Source: Dactylosporangium roseum
GTDB lineage: Bacteria; Actinomycetota; Actinomycetes; Mycobacteriales; Micromonosporaceae
Direction of reading: 5' to 3'
DNA length: 64,000 nt
NCBI RefSeq assembly: GCF_025264685.1
Contig: NZ_CP073721.1
Span: 859,001 to 923,000 of the forward strand
Positions within the stretch are counted from its first letter, which is position 1; each line of letters opens with the position of its first letter. Positions 43,074 to 51,397 of this stretch are shown here, piece by piece. A program made the position numbers and the translations under genes. The notes under the pieces are model-generated. The model was not told where the DNA came from. It made no database searches and saw only the letters and a program-made list of their open reading frames with translations.

Positions 43074-43504
43074 CAGCCGCCGCCTGGGTCGGCCACCGGT
43101 CCATCGGGGCCTTTCTCGCCGTTGAGGAGCCGCTCGCCGAGCTCCTGGACGTGCCCGACGAACCGTGGCACCTCGTCGTCGAGCGAGGGGATGAGGTGCG
43201 GGATCGGCGCCGAGTTGACCGAACCGAACTCGATGATTCGCCCGAGGCCACCCTGAAGCTTGTTCGCGTCAGGTCCGACTTCGCCGATGATGTCAGCGGC
43301 GTGTGCAGTGACGTCGTAGCCGATCGCTCTCGGGTAGTGCGGCAGATATCCGCGTTTGCTGCGGTCCCGGATGATCTGTTGAGACTGCTTCTTGATGTGC
43401 AGGCAACCCTTGCCGACGATCTTCTTGCCGTCCTCGACGACACGTTCGCGCGCCGCACCGAGATCCTCGGCGAGCCTCTTCCACCCGTGCGACTTCGCGC
43501 CCAT
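43073..43504 (-). CDS. HK97 gp10-like head-tail connector
   Basis: 143 residues (KKIVGKGCLHIKKQSQQIIRD; GEVGPDANKLQGGLGRIIEFGS; a P-H-P/IPHLIPSLDDE segment). The pattern GRIIEFG..N...P.L.P is diagnostic for gp10-type neck proteins. Confidence 0.8.
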   Translation of the reverse strand: MGAKSHGWKRLAEDLGAARERVVEDGKKIVGKGCLHIKKQSQQIIRDRSKRGYLPHYPRAIGYDVTAHAADIIGEVGPDANKLQGGLGRIIEFGSVNSAPIPHLIPSLDDEVPRFVGHVQELGERLLNGEKGPDGPVADPGGG

Positions 43505-43564
43505 CGGGCCGCCACCTCTGTCCCGGGTCGGTTTGACTGATCAGCGCAGGCCGGAATGACACAG

Positions 43565-43605
43565 ATGATCGGCGGAGGGCGCCGCCCAGATCACTGCGTC
43601 ACACT
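43565..43605 (+). promoter_or_regulatory. Shared moron promoter element, copy B
   Basis: ATGATC-G-GCGGAGGG, 10 bases, ATCACTG, 3 bases, CACACT, 7 bases, then ATG 43613. Blocks and spacing are identical to copy A 3.5 kb away, while the spacers differ. Confidence 0.7.
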
Positions 43606-43612
43606 CGCGGGC

Positions 43613-43855
43613 ATGACGTCTTCTTTCCGCAACGTGCGCGACACGTCCCCGACGCCCGCCGCCCCGATCGGCGAACAGCAGCAGCCCGCCACTGACCTGT
43701 CGTTCGAGTTCAAGGAGATCCGGAAGGTGCAGACAGCAACGCTCGTTGCCGCCGCTCTGGCAGCTCTCGCTGCCATATTCGCCGCTGGGTTCTCGGCCTA
43801 CGTGTTCTTGACCCTGATCGACATTCAGGCCGCGATCGTCAAGGCAGGCAGGTAG
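43613..43855 (+). CDS. Small single-span membrane protein (moron)
   Basis: 80 residues: a hydrophilic N-terminus (PAAPIGEQQQPATDLSFEF) and one transmembrane helix (LVAAALAALAAIFAAGFSAYVFL) near the C-terminus. Alone on the plus strand among head-tail genes. Co-regulated with the 40057 gene by the shared element, so both are probably expressed in the lysogen. Function unknown. Confidence 0.7.
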   Translation: MTSSFRNVRDTSPTPAAPIGEQQQPATDLSFEFKEIRKVQTATLVAAALAALAAIFAAGFSAYVFLTLIDIQAAIVKAGR

Positions 43856-43870
43856 AGCCGGCAGGTCGTC

Positions 43871-44269
43871 CTACCCGGCCACCTCGACCATCGGAAAGCG
43901 CCGAGCGGTCAGGTACGACTTGTGCACCGGGCCCCTGAGCCGGAACGTCCGCCCGGCGAGATCCGGGTCTAGGACTGAGGCTGTGATGGTGACGAGGTCG
44001 TCGGGTTGGACGCCGGTGACGGACATGGGCAGGTGCAGCACCAACTGGCCAACAAACACGGCGGCTTCGCCGACGTTGGTGGGGTTGGTTGCCGGGGCGG
44101 CTTGTTGGATCTTGCATTTGCCGCTGTACACCACCACGTGGGTGTAGGTGACGACACCTGTTTCGGGGTCGGTGGTCTCTCCGGTCTGGTGCTGGACGGT
44201 GCACGTGTCCTGCATGAGGCTCTCGGCGGCTGCCCGTCCGCGGAGGAGTGCCGGTGTCGGGTTGAGCAC
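43871..44269 (-). CDS. Head closure/adaptor protein (DUF6093-like)
   Basis: 132 residues (MQDTCTVQHQTGETTDPETGVVT; SGKCKIQ; VGQLVLHLPMSVTGVQPDDLVTI; LAGRTFRLRGPVHKS). This is the DUF6093 pattern of actinophage neck proteins, between adaptor and gp10-like genes. Confidence 0.75.
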   Translation of the reverse strand: MLNPTPALLRGRAAAESLMQDTCTVQHQTGETTDPETGVVTYTHVVVYSGKCKIQQAAPATNPTNVGEAAVFVGQLVLHLPMSVTGVQPDDLVTITASVLDPDLAGRTFRLRGPVHKSYLTARRFPMVEVAG

Positions 44270-44287
44270 GGTCGTCCTCCGGTTCGG

Positions 44288-45595
44288 TCAGGGCCGCGTG
44301 ACGATACCGGTGAAGGGGCGTGGCACCACCCCTGTGCCAGGTCGGGACGTGGTGCCCGTGTTCGGCCGGGCGACGATCGCAGCGGCTGCGGGTGTCACGG
44401 AGGCGGTGGCTGCGATGGCCGTGGTCGCGGTGAGCGTGGCCGTCGTCGGCTTGGTGAGCGCTGCCGTTGACGAGATTGCGGCCGTGCCGGTCAGCGTCGA
44501 GGGTGCCGGTCTCGTCGCTGTTGCGGCGGGCGTGATGGTGGCGGTGAGGGTCGGTGTGGCGGTGATGTCGACCGGAGCGGCGCCGACCGCTGCTGCTGCG
44601 GTGATCGTCGCAGTGGCGGTCAGGGTGGCGTCGGCCGGCTTGACGGCGGTGGCCGCGGTTGTGAGGGTGGCGGTGGTCGTCCGGTCGGCCGTGGCCGACT
44701 TCGTGGATGCCGTGTCCGCCGTGATCCCCGCGGCTGTGGTCAGCGTCGCGGTGGCCGGTTTCGTTGTTGTGGCGGCCGGGCTGACGGTTGCGGTCGCGGT
44801 GAGCGAGGCCGTGGCCGGGCGGTCGGCCACCGCCGCGGCAGTGATGGTGGCGGTAGTGACTGCTGTTGCGTCGGCGTTGTGCGTGCTGCCGCCGCCGGTC
44901 TGGCCGACGCCGACACTCGCACCGGTGCCGTAGTTCCACACCGGCACGGAGCTGGTGCCGGTCGACGTGCCGGTCAGTGCAGTTTGGTTGGCGCCGCCGC
45001 CGGTGAGGTCGATGACGTTCTGGGTGGTGGCGTGCTGGTCGAGCAGCCACAGCGCGTCGGGTGTGACGCCGAGCGCGCCGGGCAGGGTGTACGGCAGTTG
45101 CTCCCATTCGGCGTCCGTCAGTGCCCGCTTGACCGCGCCGCAGAGCAGGATTTCTCCCGGCCAACGTTCTGTTGATGTCTGCCAGCGGCCGATCTGAACG
45201 CGGCCGGCGGTTAGGTCGCCGGAGTCGCCGCTCGACGCCGCCGCAGCGTCCGCATGCGTCCAGGTGTTCGTCGAGTACACATGCTTGTGGCCGCGCGGTA
45301 TGGAGCTGCCGGACTCTTTGCTGACGCCGACGAGCATCCACCCGTCCGAGCTGGACGCCGGGACGCCGGTGTCCTTGTCGGACGCGGCGACACTGAGCTG
45401 AACCGTGTTGGTGTTGGACAACCAGAGGCTCAGCCGGCTCGACCCGGCGGACGTTTCAAGACTGAACAGGATCCGGTATGTGTTGTCGGAGGTGACGCGG
45501 CAGATCGCCCAGAGGCTGAACGCGCCAGCCGGAATCCCGACCAGCGTGCCGATGCCGGTAGTGACGTAGCCAGATCCACCCATGTCCCGGGCCAT
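44288..45595 (-). CDS. Virion fibre with LamG-like head and repeat stalk
   Basis: 435 residues. The N-terminal 215 residues form a concanavalin/LamG-like sandwich (AFSLWAICRVTSDNTYRILFSLE; DGWMLVGVSKESG; WPGEILLCGAVKRALTDAEWEQL). From about residue 240 an Ala/Thr-rich stalk of roughly seven 20-residue repeats follows (consensus KPATATLTATATIT.AA). Encoded among head-neck genes, it may be a head fibre or decoration that binds glycans. No enzyme site seen. Confidence 0.65.
   Translation of the reverse strand: MARDMGGSGYVTTGIGTLVGIPAGAFSLWAICRVTSDNTYRILFSLETSAGSSRLSLWLSNTNTVQLSVAASDKDTGVPASSSDGWMLVGVSKESGSSIPRGHKHVYSTNTWTHADAAAASSGDSGDLTAGRVQIGRWQTSTERWPGEILLCGAVKRALTDAEWEQLPYTLPGALGVTPDALWLLDQHATTQNVIDLTGGGANQTALTGTSTGTSSVPVWNYGTGASVGVGQTGGGSTHNADATAVTTATITAAAVADRPATASLTATATVSPAATTTKPATATLTTAAGITADTASTKSATADRTTTATLTTAATAVKPADATLTATATITAAAAVGAAPVDITATPTLTATITPAATATRPAPSTLTGTAAISSTAALTKPTTATLTATTAIAATASVTPAAAAIVARPNTGTTSRPGTGVVPRPFTGIVTRP
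44365..44880 (-). repeat. Ala/Thr-rich 20-residue coding repeats
   Basis: About seven imperfect 60-base units inside the fibre gene, visible as recurring GTGGCGGTGAGGGT-like strings on the plus strand. Units start around KP/RP and contain TATLTATATI. Confidence 0.65.
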
Positions 45596-45598
45596 CGG

Positions 45599-45874
45599 CT
45601 ACTGCCCTTCGGGGGTGGTCCTCCCGGCACGCCACCAGCACACGAGCGCGAGGAGCGCCGACTTCTGCGCCGACGTGGCCGATGTGCGGAACGTAGCGTT
45701 GAGCGAGGCGTTGTACGACGTGCTCGGCACGGTCGTGGCGGCCGAGTCGCACCAGTCGTCGACGTTGTCAACCGCTGTCCGCAGCGTTGCCTTGACAAAC
45801 GCACACGGTTCACCGACGACGGTCCGCATGAAGGCGCGGGCGACGGCGTCGCGCTGGCCGGTGGTGAGTGCCAT
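45599..45874 (-). CDS. Small virion-region hypothetical protein
   Basis: 91 residues (TGQRDAVARAFMRTVVGEPCAFVKATLRTAVDNVDDW; a C-terminal LALVCWWRAG). This helical protein type is common in actinophage head-tail modules. Function unknown. Confidence 0.6.
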   Translation of the reverse strand: MALTTGQRDAVARAFMRTVVGEPCAFVKATLRTAVDNVDDWCDSAATTVPSTSYNASLNATFRTSATSAQKSALLALVCWWRAGRTTPEGQ

Positions 45875-45882
45875 CAACTCTC

Positions 45883-46449
45883 CTACGCCGTGGTGTAGGT
45901 GATCGCGGCGCCGACGAACTCCATGTCGCCGGTCGCGGTGTCTCCGCCAGCCGCGCCCTGCCGGGCGATACGCACCACAACGAAGTCGCCGGCGGCGACC
46001 GAGTCTGCGGCGGTGGTGAGGGAAATGCTGGCCTCGTCGAGGTATCCGGCAGTGCCCGGCACGGTGACGGTTGCGGTCTGGGCGGCGGCGAACACCTTGG
46101 CGTCGACATCGGTCGCATCTCCGTCGGTGACCGCAGCGAGCGACCCGGCCCAGACGACGTCACCTGTGGTTGCGGACGCCGCCTTGTACTGGATCTTTAG
46201 CGTCGGCCCTGATGCATAGTCGGCCGGCATTCGGAAAGCCCACGTGGCCCACTCCTCGGTCGACGCGTCGAACCAGAGTTCCAGCATGTAGATTGCGGGC
46301 GCCGAGCCGCTGGACTTGCGGCGCTGGAGTGCCGGCGCGAGATTGCTCGCAGTGCCATCCGGAAGTACTGCGGCGCCCGGTGGCAGCAAGATTGTGCCCG
46401 TAGCGATGATGCACCCCCACGAGTAGTGCCGAAAAGCGGCTGGCGGCAA
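45883..46449 (-). CDS. Beta-rich virion protein, decoration candidate
   Basis: 188 residues (IYMLELWFDASTEEWATWAFRMPADYASG; GDFVVVRIARQG). Jelly-roll-like pattern seen in many actinophage structural proteins. The start ATG 46449 is the only ATG and its ribosome-binding site is weak, so the N-terminus is uncertain. Confidence 0.6.
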   Translation of the reverse strand: MPPAAFRHYSWGCIIATGTILLPPGAAVLPDGTASNLAPALQRRKSSGSAPAIYMLELWFDASTEEWATWAFRMPADYASGPTLKIQYKAASATTGDVVWAGSLAAVTDGDATDVDAKVFAAAQTATVTVPGTAGYLDEASISLTTAADSVAAGDFVVVRIARQGAAGGDTATGDMEFVGAAITYTTA

Positions 46450-46468
46450 TGCCGGGCCTGCATAAGCC

Positions 46469-46867
46469 TCAGGCAGCGAGCGGCGTCAAGCCGAAAGTGA
46501 GGGTGTTGAGCGTCAGGCTGTCACCTGTGTTCACCGTCTTCGATGCCGTCAAGGCGGCACTGTACAGGAACGTGCCGGCGGTCGAGGCATCCCACACGCT
46601 GATGTGGGTGACCACCTCGCCGTTGGTTCCGGCCCACGACGGCCACGACGGCAGCGTGCCGGTGAGTGAGCACGAACCACTCGACGACGCGGCGAAGGTC
46701 GCGGCGGGCCGGGCGGTAACTGACGACGGATTGGCCGTACCGGTCGACCCAGGGTCACCGACGTGCAACTTGATGAAGTTCCCGGCCGGCGCGGTGGATG
46801 CGACCGCACGCAGCATGTGGTTGAGAACCTTGTCGGCAAAGTTCGCGGCGGACAGTCCGACAGCCAT
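46469..46867 (-). CDS. Virion/tail-fibre-like protein
   Basis: 132 residues (MAVGLSAANFADKVLNHMLR; LHVGDPGSTGTANPSSV; HISVWDASTAGTFLYSAAL). A very recognisable actinophage family usually labelled tail fibre or hypothetical. Probably structural. Confidence 0.65.
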   Translation of the reverse strand: MAVGLSAANFADKVLNHMLRAVASTAPAGNFIKLHVGDPGSTGTANPSSVTARPAATFAASSSGSCSLTGTLPSWPSWAGTNGEVVTHISVWDASTAGTFLYSAALTASKTVNTGDSLTLNTLTFGLTPLAA

Positions 46868-46975
46868 CTACTCGTCCTCCCCTTCTGGCGCTGGTTCTGC
46901 CTTGATGACTTCGGCTTCGGCGGTTATGGTGAGCTCGTAGCGGTTGACGTGCGGCTCTGGCTGCGCGTCGGTCAT
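46868..46975 (-). CDS. 35-residue small protein
   Basis: ATG 46975 follows a strong GGAGGTG. The product starts MTDAQPEPHVNRYELTITAE and ends with acidic residues. The stop is one base before the next gene. The good ribosome-binding site and tight packing support it. Confidence 0.55.
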   Translation of the reverse strand: MTDAQPEPHVNRYELTITAEAEVIKAEPAPEGEDE

Positions 46976-46997
46976 GCGGCTCACCTCCTGTGGTCGG

Positions 46998-47639
46998 TCA
47001 GCCGATACGGACGAGGCCGCCACGGCGGCCGTACTTCTTGGCCAGTGCGGCCTTCAGATGTGGTGCGGCTTCCATTCGCCCGGCCATCGCGTCGTAGCTG
47101 ACCGAGTAGTCGTCGATCGCCTCCGAAGCGGCACCGGACGGGTTGGCGTAGCCGACCTTGGCGATCGCCAGCACTGCGGAGCGGGCAAGTTGGAGTTCCT
47201 GCGCGCCGGGCGCATGCCCGTGGGTGTAGGTGACGACAACCGTTGAGGGTTCCTGGACTGGGTAGCCGGGCGGTACCCGCGCCGAGGGCCATGAGGGTGC
47301 GTACTGCCAGTCCCACGGATAGCCGAGGCTGGCCTGCCAGCCGGTGCGCCGCCACAACCGGTTGCCGATGAGCCGGTAGTCGGCACCGGGTGTCAACGTG
47401 GCGCCGTCGAGCACGACGGACGAGACGGCCGTGACGGGGATCTGCGGCAGGTCGAGCCACGAGTCGGAGTAGCCGCCCAAGGTGATGACGTCGCCGATGA
47501 CCTGGATGATGCGCTGCCCGCCTGCGGCCTGCTGCACGACGGCCGTGGCCATCTCTACGAGCAGTGTGGCCGTGGACAGGTCAAGGTCGGATTGCAGGAG
47601 GGAGGCGAGGTCCGCCGGGGTAGCGAGCTGGTCGGCCAT
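46998..47639 (-). CDS. Head-tail adaptor (gp6-like) protein
   Basis: 213 residues. The helical start (PADLASLLQSDLDLSTATLLVEMATAVVQQAAG), the strand DLPQIPVTAVSSVVLDG, PGADYRLIGNRLWR and a helical end ELQLARSAVLAIAKVGYANP are the signature of HK97 gp6/SPP1 gp15-type adaptors that sit under the portal. Confidence 0.75.
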   Translation of the reverse strand: MADQLATPADLASLLQSDLDLSTATLLVEMATAVVQQAAGGQRIIQVIGDVITLGGYSDSWLDLPQIPVTAVSSVVLDGATLTPGADYRLIGNRLWRRTGWQASLGYPWDWQYAPSWPSARVPPGYPVQEPSTVVVTYTHGHAPGAQELQLARSAVLAIAKVGYANPSGAASEAIDDYSVSYDAMAGRMEAAPHLKAALAKKYGRRGGLVRIG

Positions 47640-47658
47640 CCGTTCTCACCCCCGAGGG

Positions 47659-47958
47659 TCACGGGCATCCCGCCGGATCTGGTCGGACGCCGTGGACATG
47701 GGCAAGGTGGTCGAGCAGGTCTCGCCACAGGTAGGCGAGGGCGCATGGGCTGCTGCGGGACCAGATCGGCGGGTCGCCTTCGCGCCAGCCCGACAGGCAC
47801 AGCGCACACTCGACCTCGGAGACCTGCCCAGCCGGTACGGGGCTACGCAGCGGACCGGCGTCCGTCGCCGACCACCACGACGCCACCGCCTCGCGCGGCA
47901 ACACCCGGATGGCGTACCCGGACGTTGCCGCGCCCGGCGGGGCGAGGTCCGAGGACAT
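47659..47958 (-). CDS. Small zinc-finger-like protein
   Basis: 99 residues with CALC then LDHLAHVHG, a possible C2H2-like zinc site. ATG 47958 overlaps the previous stop. Function unknown. Confidence 0.55.
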   Translation of the reverse strand: MSSDLAPPGAATSGYAIRVLPREAVASWWSATDAGPLRSPVPAGQVSEVECALCLSGWREGDPPIWSRSSPCALAYLWRDLLDHLAHVHGVRPDPAGCP

Positions 47959-48551
47959 CAGGTCAGGACGACGTACGGTGCGAAGCTCTTCACTGCCGGG
48001 GCTGCCAGTGTGGCCGTCGCCGTGGTGGTCAGGCCGGAGCCGGACGACACGGACAGGTTCCGCTCGCCGGTGGCGACGGGCCGGGCCACGCACGTGCCGA
48101 TGAGCGAGTTCACCGCACCGGCGGAGACGTGCATCATGATCGCCGCCCAGTAGTAGCCGGTCTGGGTGATCGTCTGCGGCGCGCTCAGTGCCACCGTCTT
48201 GACCGTGTTGACGGCCACATCGGCGGTGAGCTGGTCGGCCGACTGCGCCAGCAGCGCAGGGGTGGACGCGCTGCTGTACAGCGCAACCCACCAGTTCGCC
48301 TCGGTGCCGGAGGTGGCCGCCCCGGTGACGAACGAGACGTTCGTGATGACGTCCCCGGCGGCGCACTTGATCGGCACGGCCGTCATGACGCCGTCGACGA
48401 GCGCGGCCTGGCCGGCGTCGCCGGCGCTGTCGTACAAGCCGAAGCGGGGCAGGCTGGCACGGTAGAAGGTGGACGGGGATGCCGGCAGGGCAACGTCCCA
48501 CGCGGCGAGCGCGTCGCGGACGTTGCCCTGGTACAGGCCGAGCTGGCTCAT
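47958..48551 (-). CDS. Virion decoration-like protein
   Basis: 197 residues, beta-rich (FYRASLPRFGLYDSAGDAG; ITNVSFVTGAATSGTEANWWVALYSSAS; GYYWAAIMMHVSAG). Similar proteins follow capsid genes in other actinophages. Coupled to both neighbours by overlaps. Confidence 0.6.
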   Translation of the reverse strand: MSQLGLYQGNVRDALAAWDVALPASPSTFYRASLPRFGLYDSAGDAGQAALVDGVMTAVPIKCAAGDVITNVSFVTGAATSGTEANWWVALYSSASTPALLAQSADQLTADVAVNTVKTVALSAPQTITQTGYYWAAIMMHVSAGAVNSLIGTCVARPVATGERNLSVSSGSGLTTTATATLAAPAVKSFAPYVVLT

Positions 48552-48892
48552 GATTCGGACTCCTCACTGGTGAACCGCTCGACGAGCTGGTCCCGGGACA
48601 GTTCGTTCGCCTCTTCGGCGGACACGCCGTGCGCGACGGCGTAGGCGCGCCACGCCTCGGCGGAGCCGGACCGGCGAGGCATCGGCACCTCGGCCGGCTC
48701 CTCAACGTTGTCGGCCGGCTCGGTGACGGGCTCCACGTCCTCGAGTTCGGTGACGGTGTAGCCGTTGCGGCGGCAGTAGGCGATCTCCGCGGCGTGGACT
48801 TCGGTGTCGGCGAAGCCCACGCCCTGGGTGATGACCACGTGTCCGACGGCGCCGTTGTGGTCCCTGACGGGTGTTTCGATGCGGACGCGCAT
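48548..48892 (-). CDS. Small capsid-region protein
   Basis: 114 residues. The N-terminal part (VRDHNGAVGHVVITQGVGFADTEV) is strand-rich. The C-terminal part (AEAWRAYAVAHGVSAEEANELSRDQLVERF) is a helix-extended-helix (Rho-N/LEM-like) motif often seen next to capsids. Its ATG overlaps the capsid stop. Confidence 0.6.
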   Translation of the reverse strand: MRVRIETPVRDHNGAVGHVVITQGVGFADTEVHAAEIAYCRRNGYTVTELEDVEPVTEPADNVEEPAEVPMPRRSGSAEAWRAYAVAHGVSAEEANELSRDQLVERFTSEESES

Positions 48893-49896
48893 CACTGCAC
48901 CTTGATGGTGCGGAAGACGGCCGCCGACTTGGTGTTGCGCAGGCACATCGCGACCGGGCCCATTTCGACGTCGCCCGACTGGACGGCACCGGCCTTGGTG
49001 AAGTCGGGCATTGCGGTCCGCAGGAGCGGAGCGCCGCCCAGTGAGGCGCCGTGGAACGAGTCGAGGCCGAACGTGACGGCGTACAGGTCGGTCTGGCCGG
49101 AACCGTTGATCGGGATGATCGGGCCGGAGCCGTCCTGGCGGTCGCCGATGTTGACGAGCACCCAGTCGCCGTACATGTCGATCTTGCGGCCCATGGAGTC
49201 CATCTCCGAGGTCGCCATCGACGCCCACCGCGCCAGCCGCTTGAGCTGGAAAATGCTCTTGGTGTTGCCGAGGATCGCCTTCACGCCGGTCGGCAGCGCG
49301 CCCGGCGCGCCGACGTCGCCGCCGCCGACGGTCGAGGGAACGATCCGGGACAGCAGTTCGTCGAGCTTGTCGAGCTCCTGCTGGGCCAGCAGTTGCGTGT
49401 TGACCGTCGCGGGCGTCCAGTCGGTGCTGGTCGTCTGCTCCGTGCTCGTGCCGGTCAGGGACTTCGACAGGCCGTCGAAGCCGTTGGCGTCCACGGCGGT
49501 GTCGCCGAGGATGACCTCCTGCTGGAACCGAATCTTGATCGAGATGAGCAACTGCTGGAGCTGGAAGTTCAGTTCGTTCGTCTGCGCCGGACCGAGGTTC
49601 GCCAGCACCCGGTCGAGGGTGAACGCGCCACCCAACGGCTTCAGGTCCACGGTGAACCGGTCACGCTTGGCCTGACCCGGCGTGTACTCGGTGTTGAGCG
49701 CACGGAACCCGGCGGTCGCCGCGGCGGTCAGCCGGGTGTAGCCGTAGGTCATCGTGCCGCCGCCGGTGCCGGGCGAGACCGTGTCGTCGAACACGATCTG
49801 GTCCATCAGCCATGACGTCCGGCGAAGGTTGTCGATGACCGCGAAGTCGATGTCGTTCTGGGTGTTGATCGCCGCTTGGGCGAGGGTGATGGGCAT
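48892..49896 (-). CDS. Major capsid protein (HK97 fold)
   Basis: 334 residues. N-arm (LAQAAINTQNDIDFAVIDNLRRTSWLMDQIVF), E-loop region, spine helix (QLLISIKIRFQQEVILGD) and P-domain (VKAILGNTKSIFQLKRLARW) fit HK97-fold capsid proteins of actinophages. It lies between the scaffold and neck genes, as expected. Confidence 0.85.
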   Translation of the reverse strand: MPITLAQAAINTQNDIDFAVIDNLRRTSWLMDQIVFDDTVSPGTGGGTMTYGYTRLTAAATAGFRALNTEYTPGQAKRDRFTVDLKPLGGAFTLDRVLANLGPAQTNELNFQLQQLLISIKIRFQQEVILGDTAVDANGFDGLSKSLTGTSTEQTTSTDWTPATVNTQLLAQQELDKLDELLSRIVPSTVGGGDVGAPGALPTGVKAILGNTKSIFQLKRLARWASMATSEMDSMGRKIDMYGDWVLVNIGDRQDGSGPIIPINGSGQTDLYAVTFGLDSFHGASLGGAPLLRTAMPDFTKAGAVQSGDVEMGPVAMCLRNTKSAAVFRTIKVQ

Positions 49897-49921
49897 GGTG
49901 TCTCCGAAAGAGAGGCGACGC

Positions 49922-50638
49922 TCAGCGCTGCTGGCTCACGTGCCGCGAGATGGCGTCGAACAGCGACGAGGGACGGGCTGCCGCGCTCACGCCCCGGGCA
50001 CCCTGTGACGGGTCGGGTCGTGGAGCGTTGGCGGACGCCTGCGGCGTCGTGGATGCGGCCTGCGCCTGGCTCGCCGCTCGGTAGTGCTGGTTGCGCTCTA
50101 GGGCCGCCTGGACCTTGGAGCGCAGCAGGTCGGCGAACTCGTCCGAGTGGGGGTCCATCTCGGTGAGCTCGTCGAGGGAGTCCATGAATGACACCGAGTC
50201 CGTGAGGGCTGCGATGTTCGCGCCCAACTCGGTGCCGAGTTGGTAGAGGCGCAGGTTCGCGGCGGCACCCCACGCCTCGTTGCGGTACTCGACCATCTGC
50301 TGCTGGTACTGCTCGGCCAGCACGGCGGGGTCGTCGAGTTCGGTGCCGTCCGGGTTGAGGCCGAGCGCCTTCGCGACCTGCGCGAGGGTTTGCTGACGTG
50401 CCTCGTCGGCTGCGGTCTGCTTCGCTGTTGTGCGGCTCTTCGCGGCCTCGTTGCGGGCGTCGCGGATGGCCTTCTGCGCCCAGTCCGGCAGTGAGGCGAT
50501 GTCCTCCGCCTGGGAGGCTGTTGCGCGCTGCGGTTCGGGCTTCGCGGGCTTCGCGGGCTCCGCCGGTGCGGCGGGAGCGGTGACGGAGGTCGGTTCGACG
50601 GCCGGCGCGTCCAGCGTCGGCTCAACAGGCATGGTCAT
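49922..50638 (-). CDS. Scaffolding protein
   Basis: 238 residues from ATG 50638 after AGGAGGG. Pro/Ala-rich N-terminus, central helix (LPDWAQKAIRDARNEAAKSRTT), LGLNPDG and a Gln/Ala-rich end with the basic tail ISRHVSQQR. Composition and place directly upstream of the capsid gene are typical for scaffolds. Confidence 0.8.
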   Translation of the reverse strand: MTMPVEPTLDAPAVEPTSVTAPAAPAEPAKPAKPEPQRATASQAEDIASLPDWAQKAIRDARNEAAKSRTTAKQTAADEARQQTLAQVAKALGLNPDGTELDDPAVLAEQYQQQMVEYRNEAWGAAANLRLYQLGTELGANIAALTDSVSFMDSLDELTEMDPHSDEFADLLRSKVQAALERNQHYRAASQAQAASTTPQASANAPRPDPSQGARGVSAAARPSSLFDAISRHVSQQR

Positions 50639-50664
50639 GCGGGATTGCCCTCCTGGGGCTGGAA

Positions 50665-50847
50665 TCAGCGACCGGCGTGCCCGGTCATCAGGGAGCGCGC
50701 CGACTTGGGGCGCGTGCGGGCCGGGAGGGTCTTGGACCATCCGGCGGCCTTGGTGTTCTCACCCCAGCGGTGAGCGAATTTCTGATGGGTAGCGAAGGCC
50801 CAGCGCTGCTGCGCGCGGCTGTCGAACATGTGCGTCTTGGCGGACAT
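50665..50847 (-). CDS. Small basic head-region protein
   Basis: 60 residues, Arg/Lys/Trp-rich (FDSRAQQRWAFATHQKFAHRW). Strong GGGAGG before ATG. The family recurs in actinophage head operons. Function unknown, possibly DNA-binding. Confidence 0.55.
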   Translation of the reverse strand: MSAKTHMFDSRAQQRWAFATHQKFAHRWGENTKAAGWSKTLPARTRPKSARSLMTGHAGR

Positions 50848-50862
50848 GACGACCTCCCGCCG

Positions 50863-51375
50863 CTATGTGCTGGCGCCGGATCCGGTGCGGGAGAAGCCCC
50901 GACCGCGATCCGCATAGGGCTTCGGCGGTGGTGGCGAGGAGGTCGGCTTCTTCGTGGCCATCGACGCCTGTTTCGCCGGTCGCCTCGCGGACGTGCGACC
51001 GCGCATCCGGTCCCGGGCGCGGGCGGGCTTCGGTGCCGGCTTGCCGGTGAGGATGGCGACCATCGTCTTCGCGTCAACGACGCCGGTCGGCTTCATGCCG
51101 TTGGCTCGCTGGAACGCCTTGACGGCTGCGGTCGTGTGGTTGCCGTCGATGCCGTCGACCAGCAGCGGGCGTCCGCGCTCGTCGGTGAAACCCAACGCGT
51201 TGAGCTTCTGCTGGAGCGCCTTGACCCTCGGGTCGGGTGCACCACGGCGGCCTGTGCCGTGGCGGATCGGGCCGGCAGCCCATGCCCCGGTCGGTTTCCC
51301 CGAGGCCGCGGATTGCGCGGCGAACAGACCACCGGGGCCGCGGCTGTGCTTTGACTCAACCCACGGTGCGGTCAT
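50863..51375 (-). CDS. Peptidoglycan-binding-domain protein
   Basis: 170 residues. Residues 48-110 are a PG_binding_1 domain (VKALQQKLNALGFTDERGRPLLVDG; TTAAVKAFQRANG). A Lys/Pro-rich basic tail follows. In the head gene cluster rather than by the lysin, so perhaps a virion protein used at entry. Confidence 0.7.
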   Translation of the reverse strand: MTAPWVESKHSRGPGGLFAAQSAASGKPTGAWAAGPIRHGTGRRGAPDPRVKALQQKLNALGFTDERGRPLLVDGIDGNHTTAAVKAFQRANGMKPTGVVDAKTMVAILTGKPAPKPARARDRMRGRTSARRPAKQASMATKKPTSSPPPPKPYADRGRGFSRTGSGAST

Positions 51376-51397
51376 CAGGGTTCCTTCCGTGGGTGAT

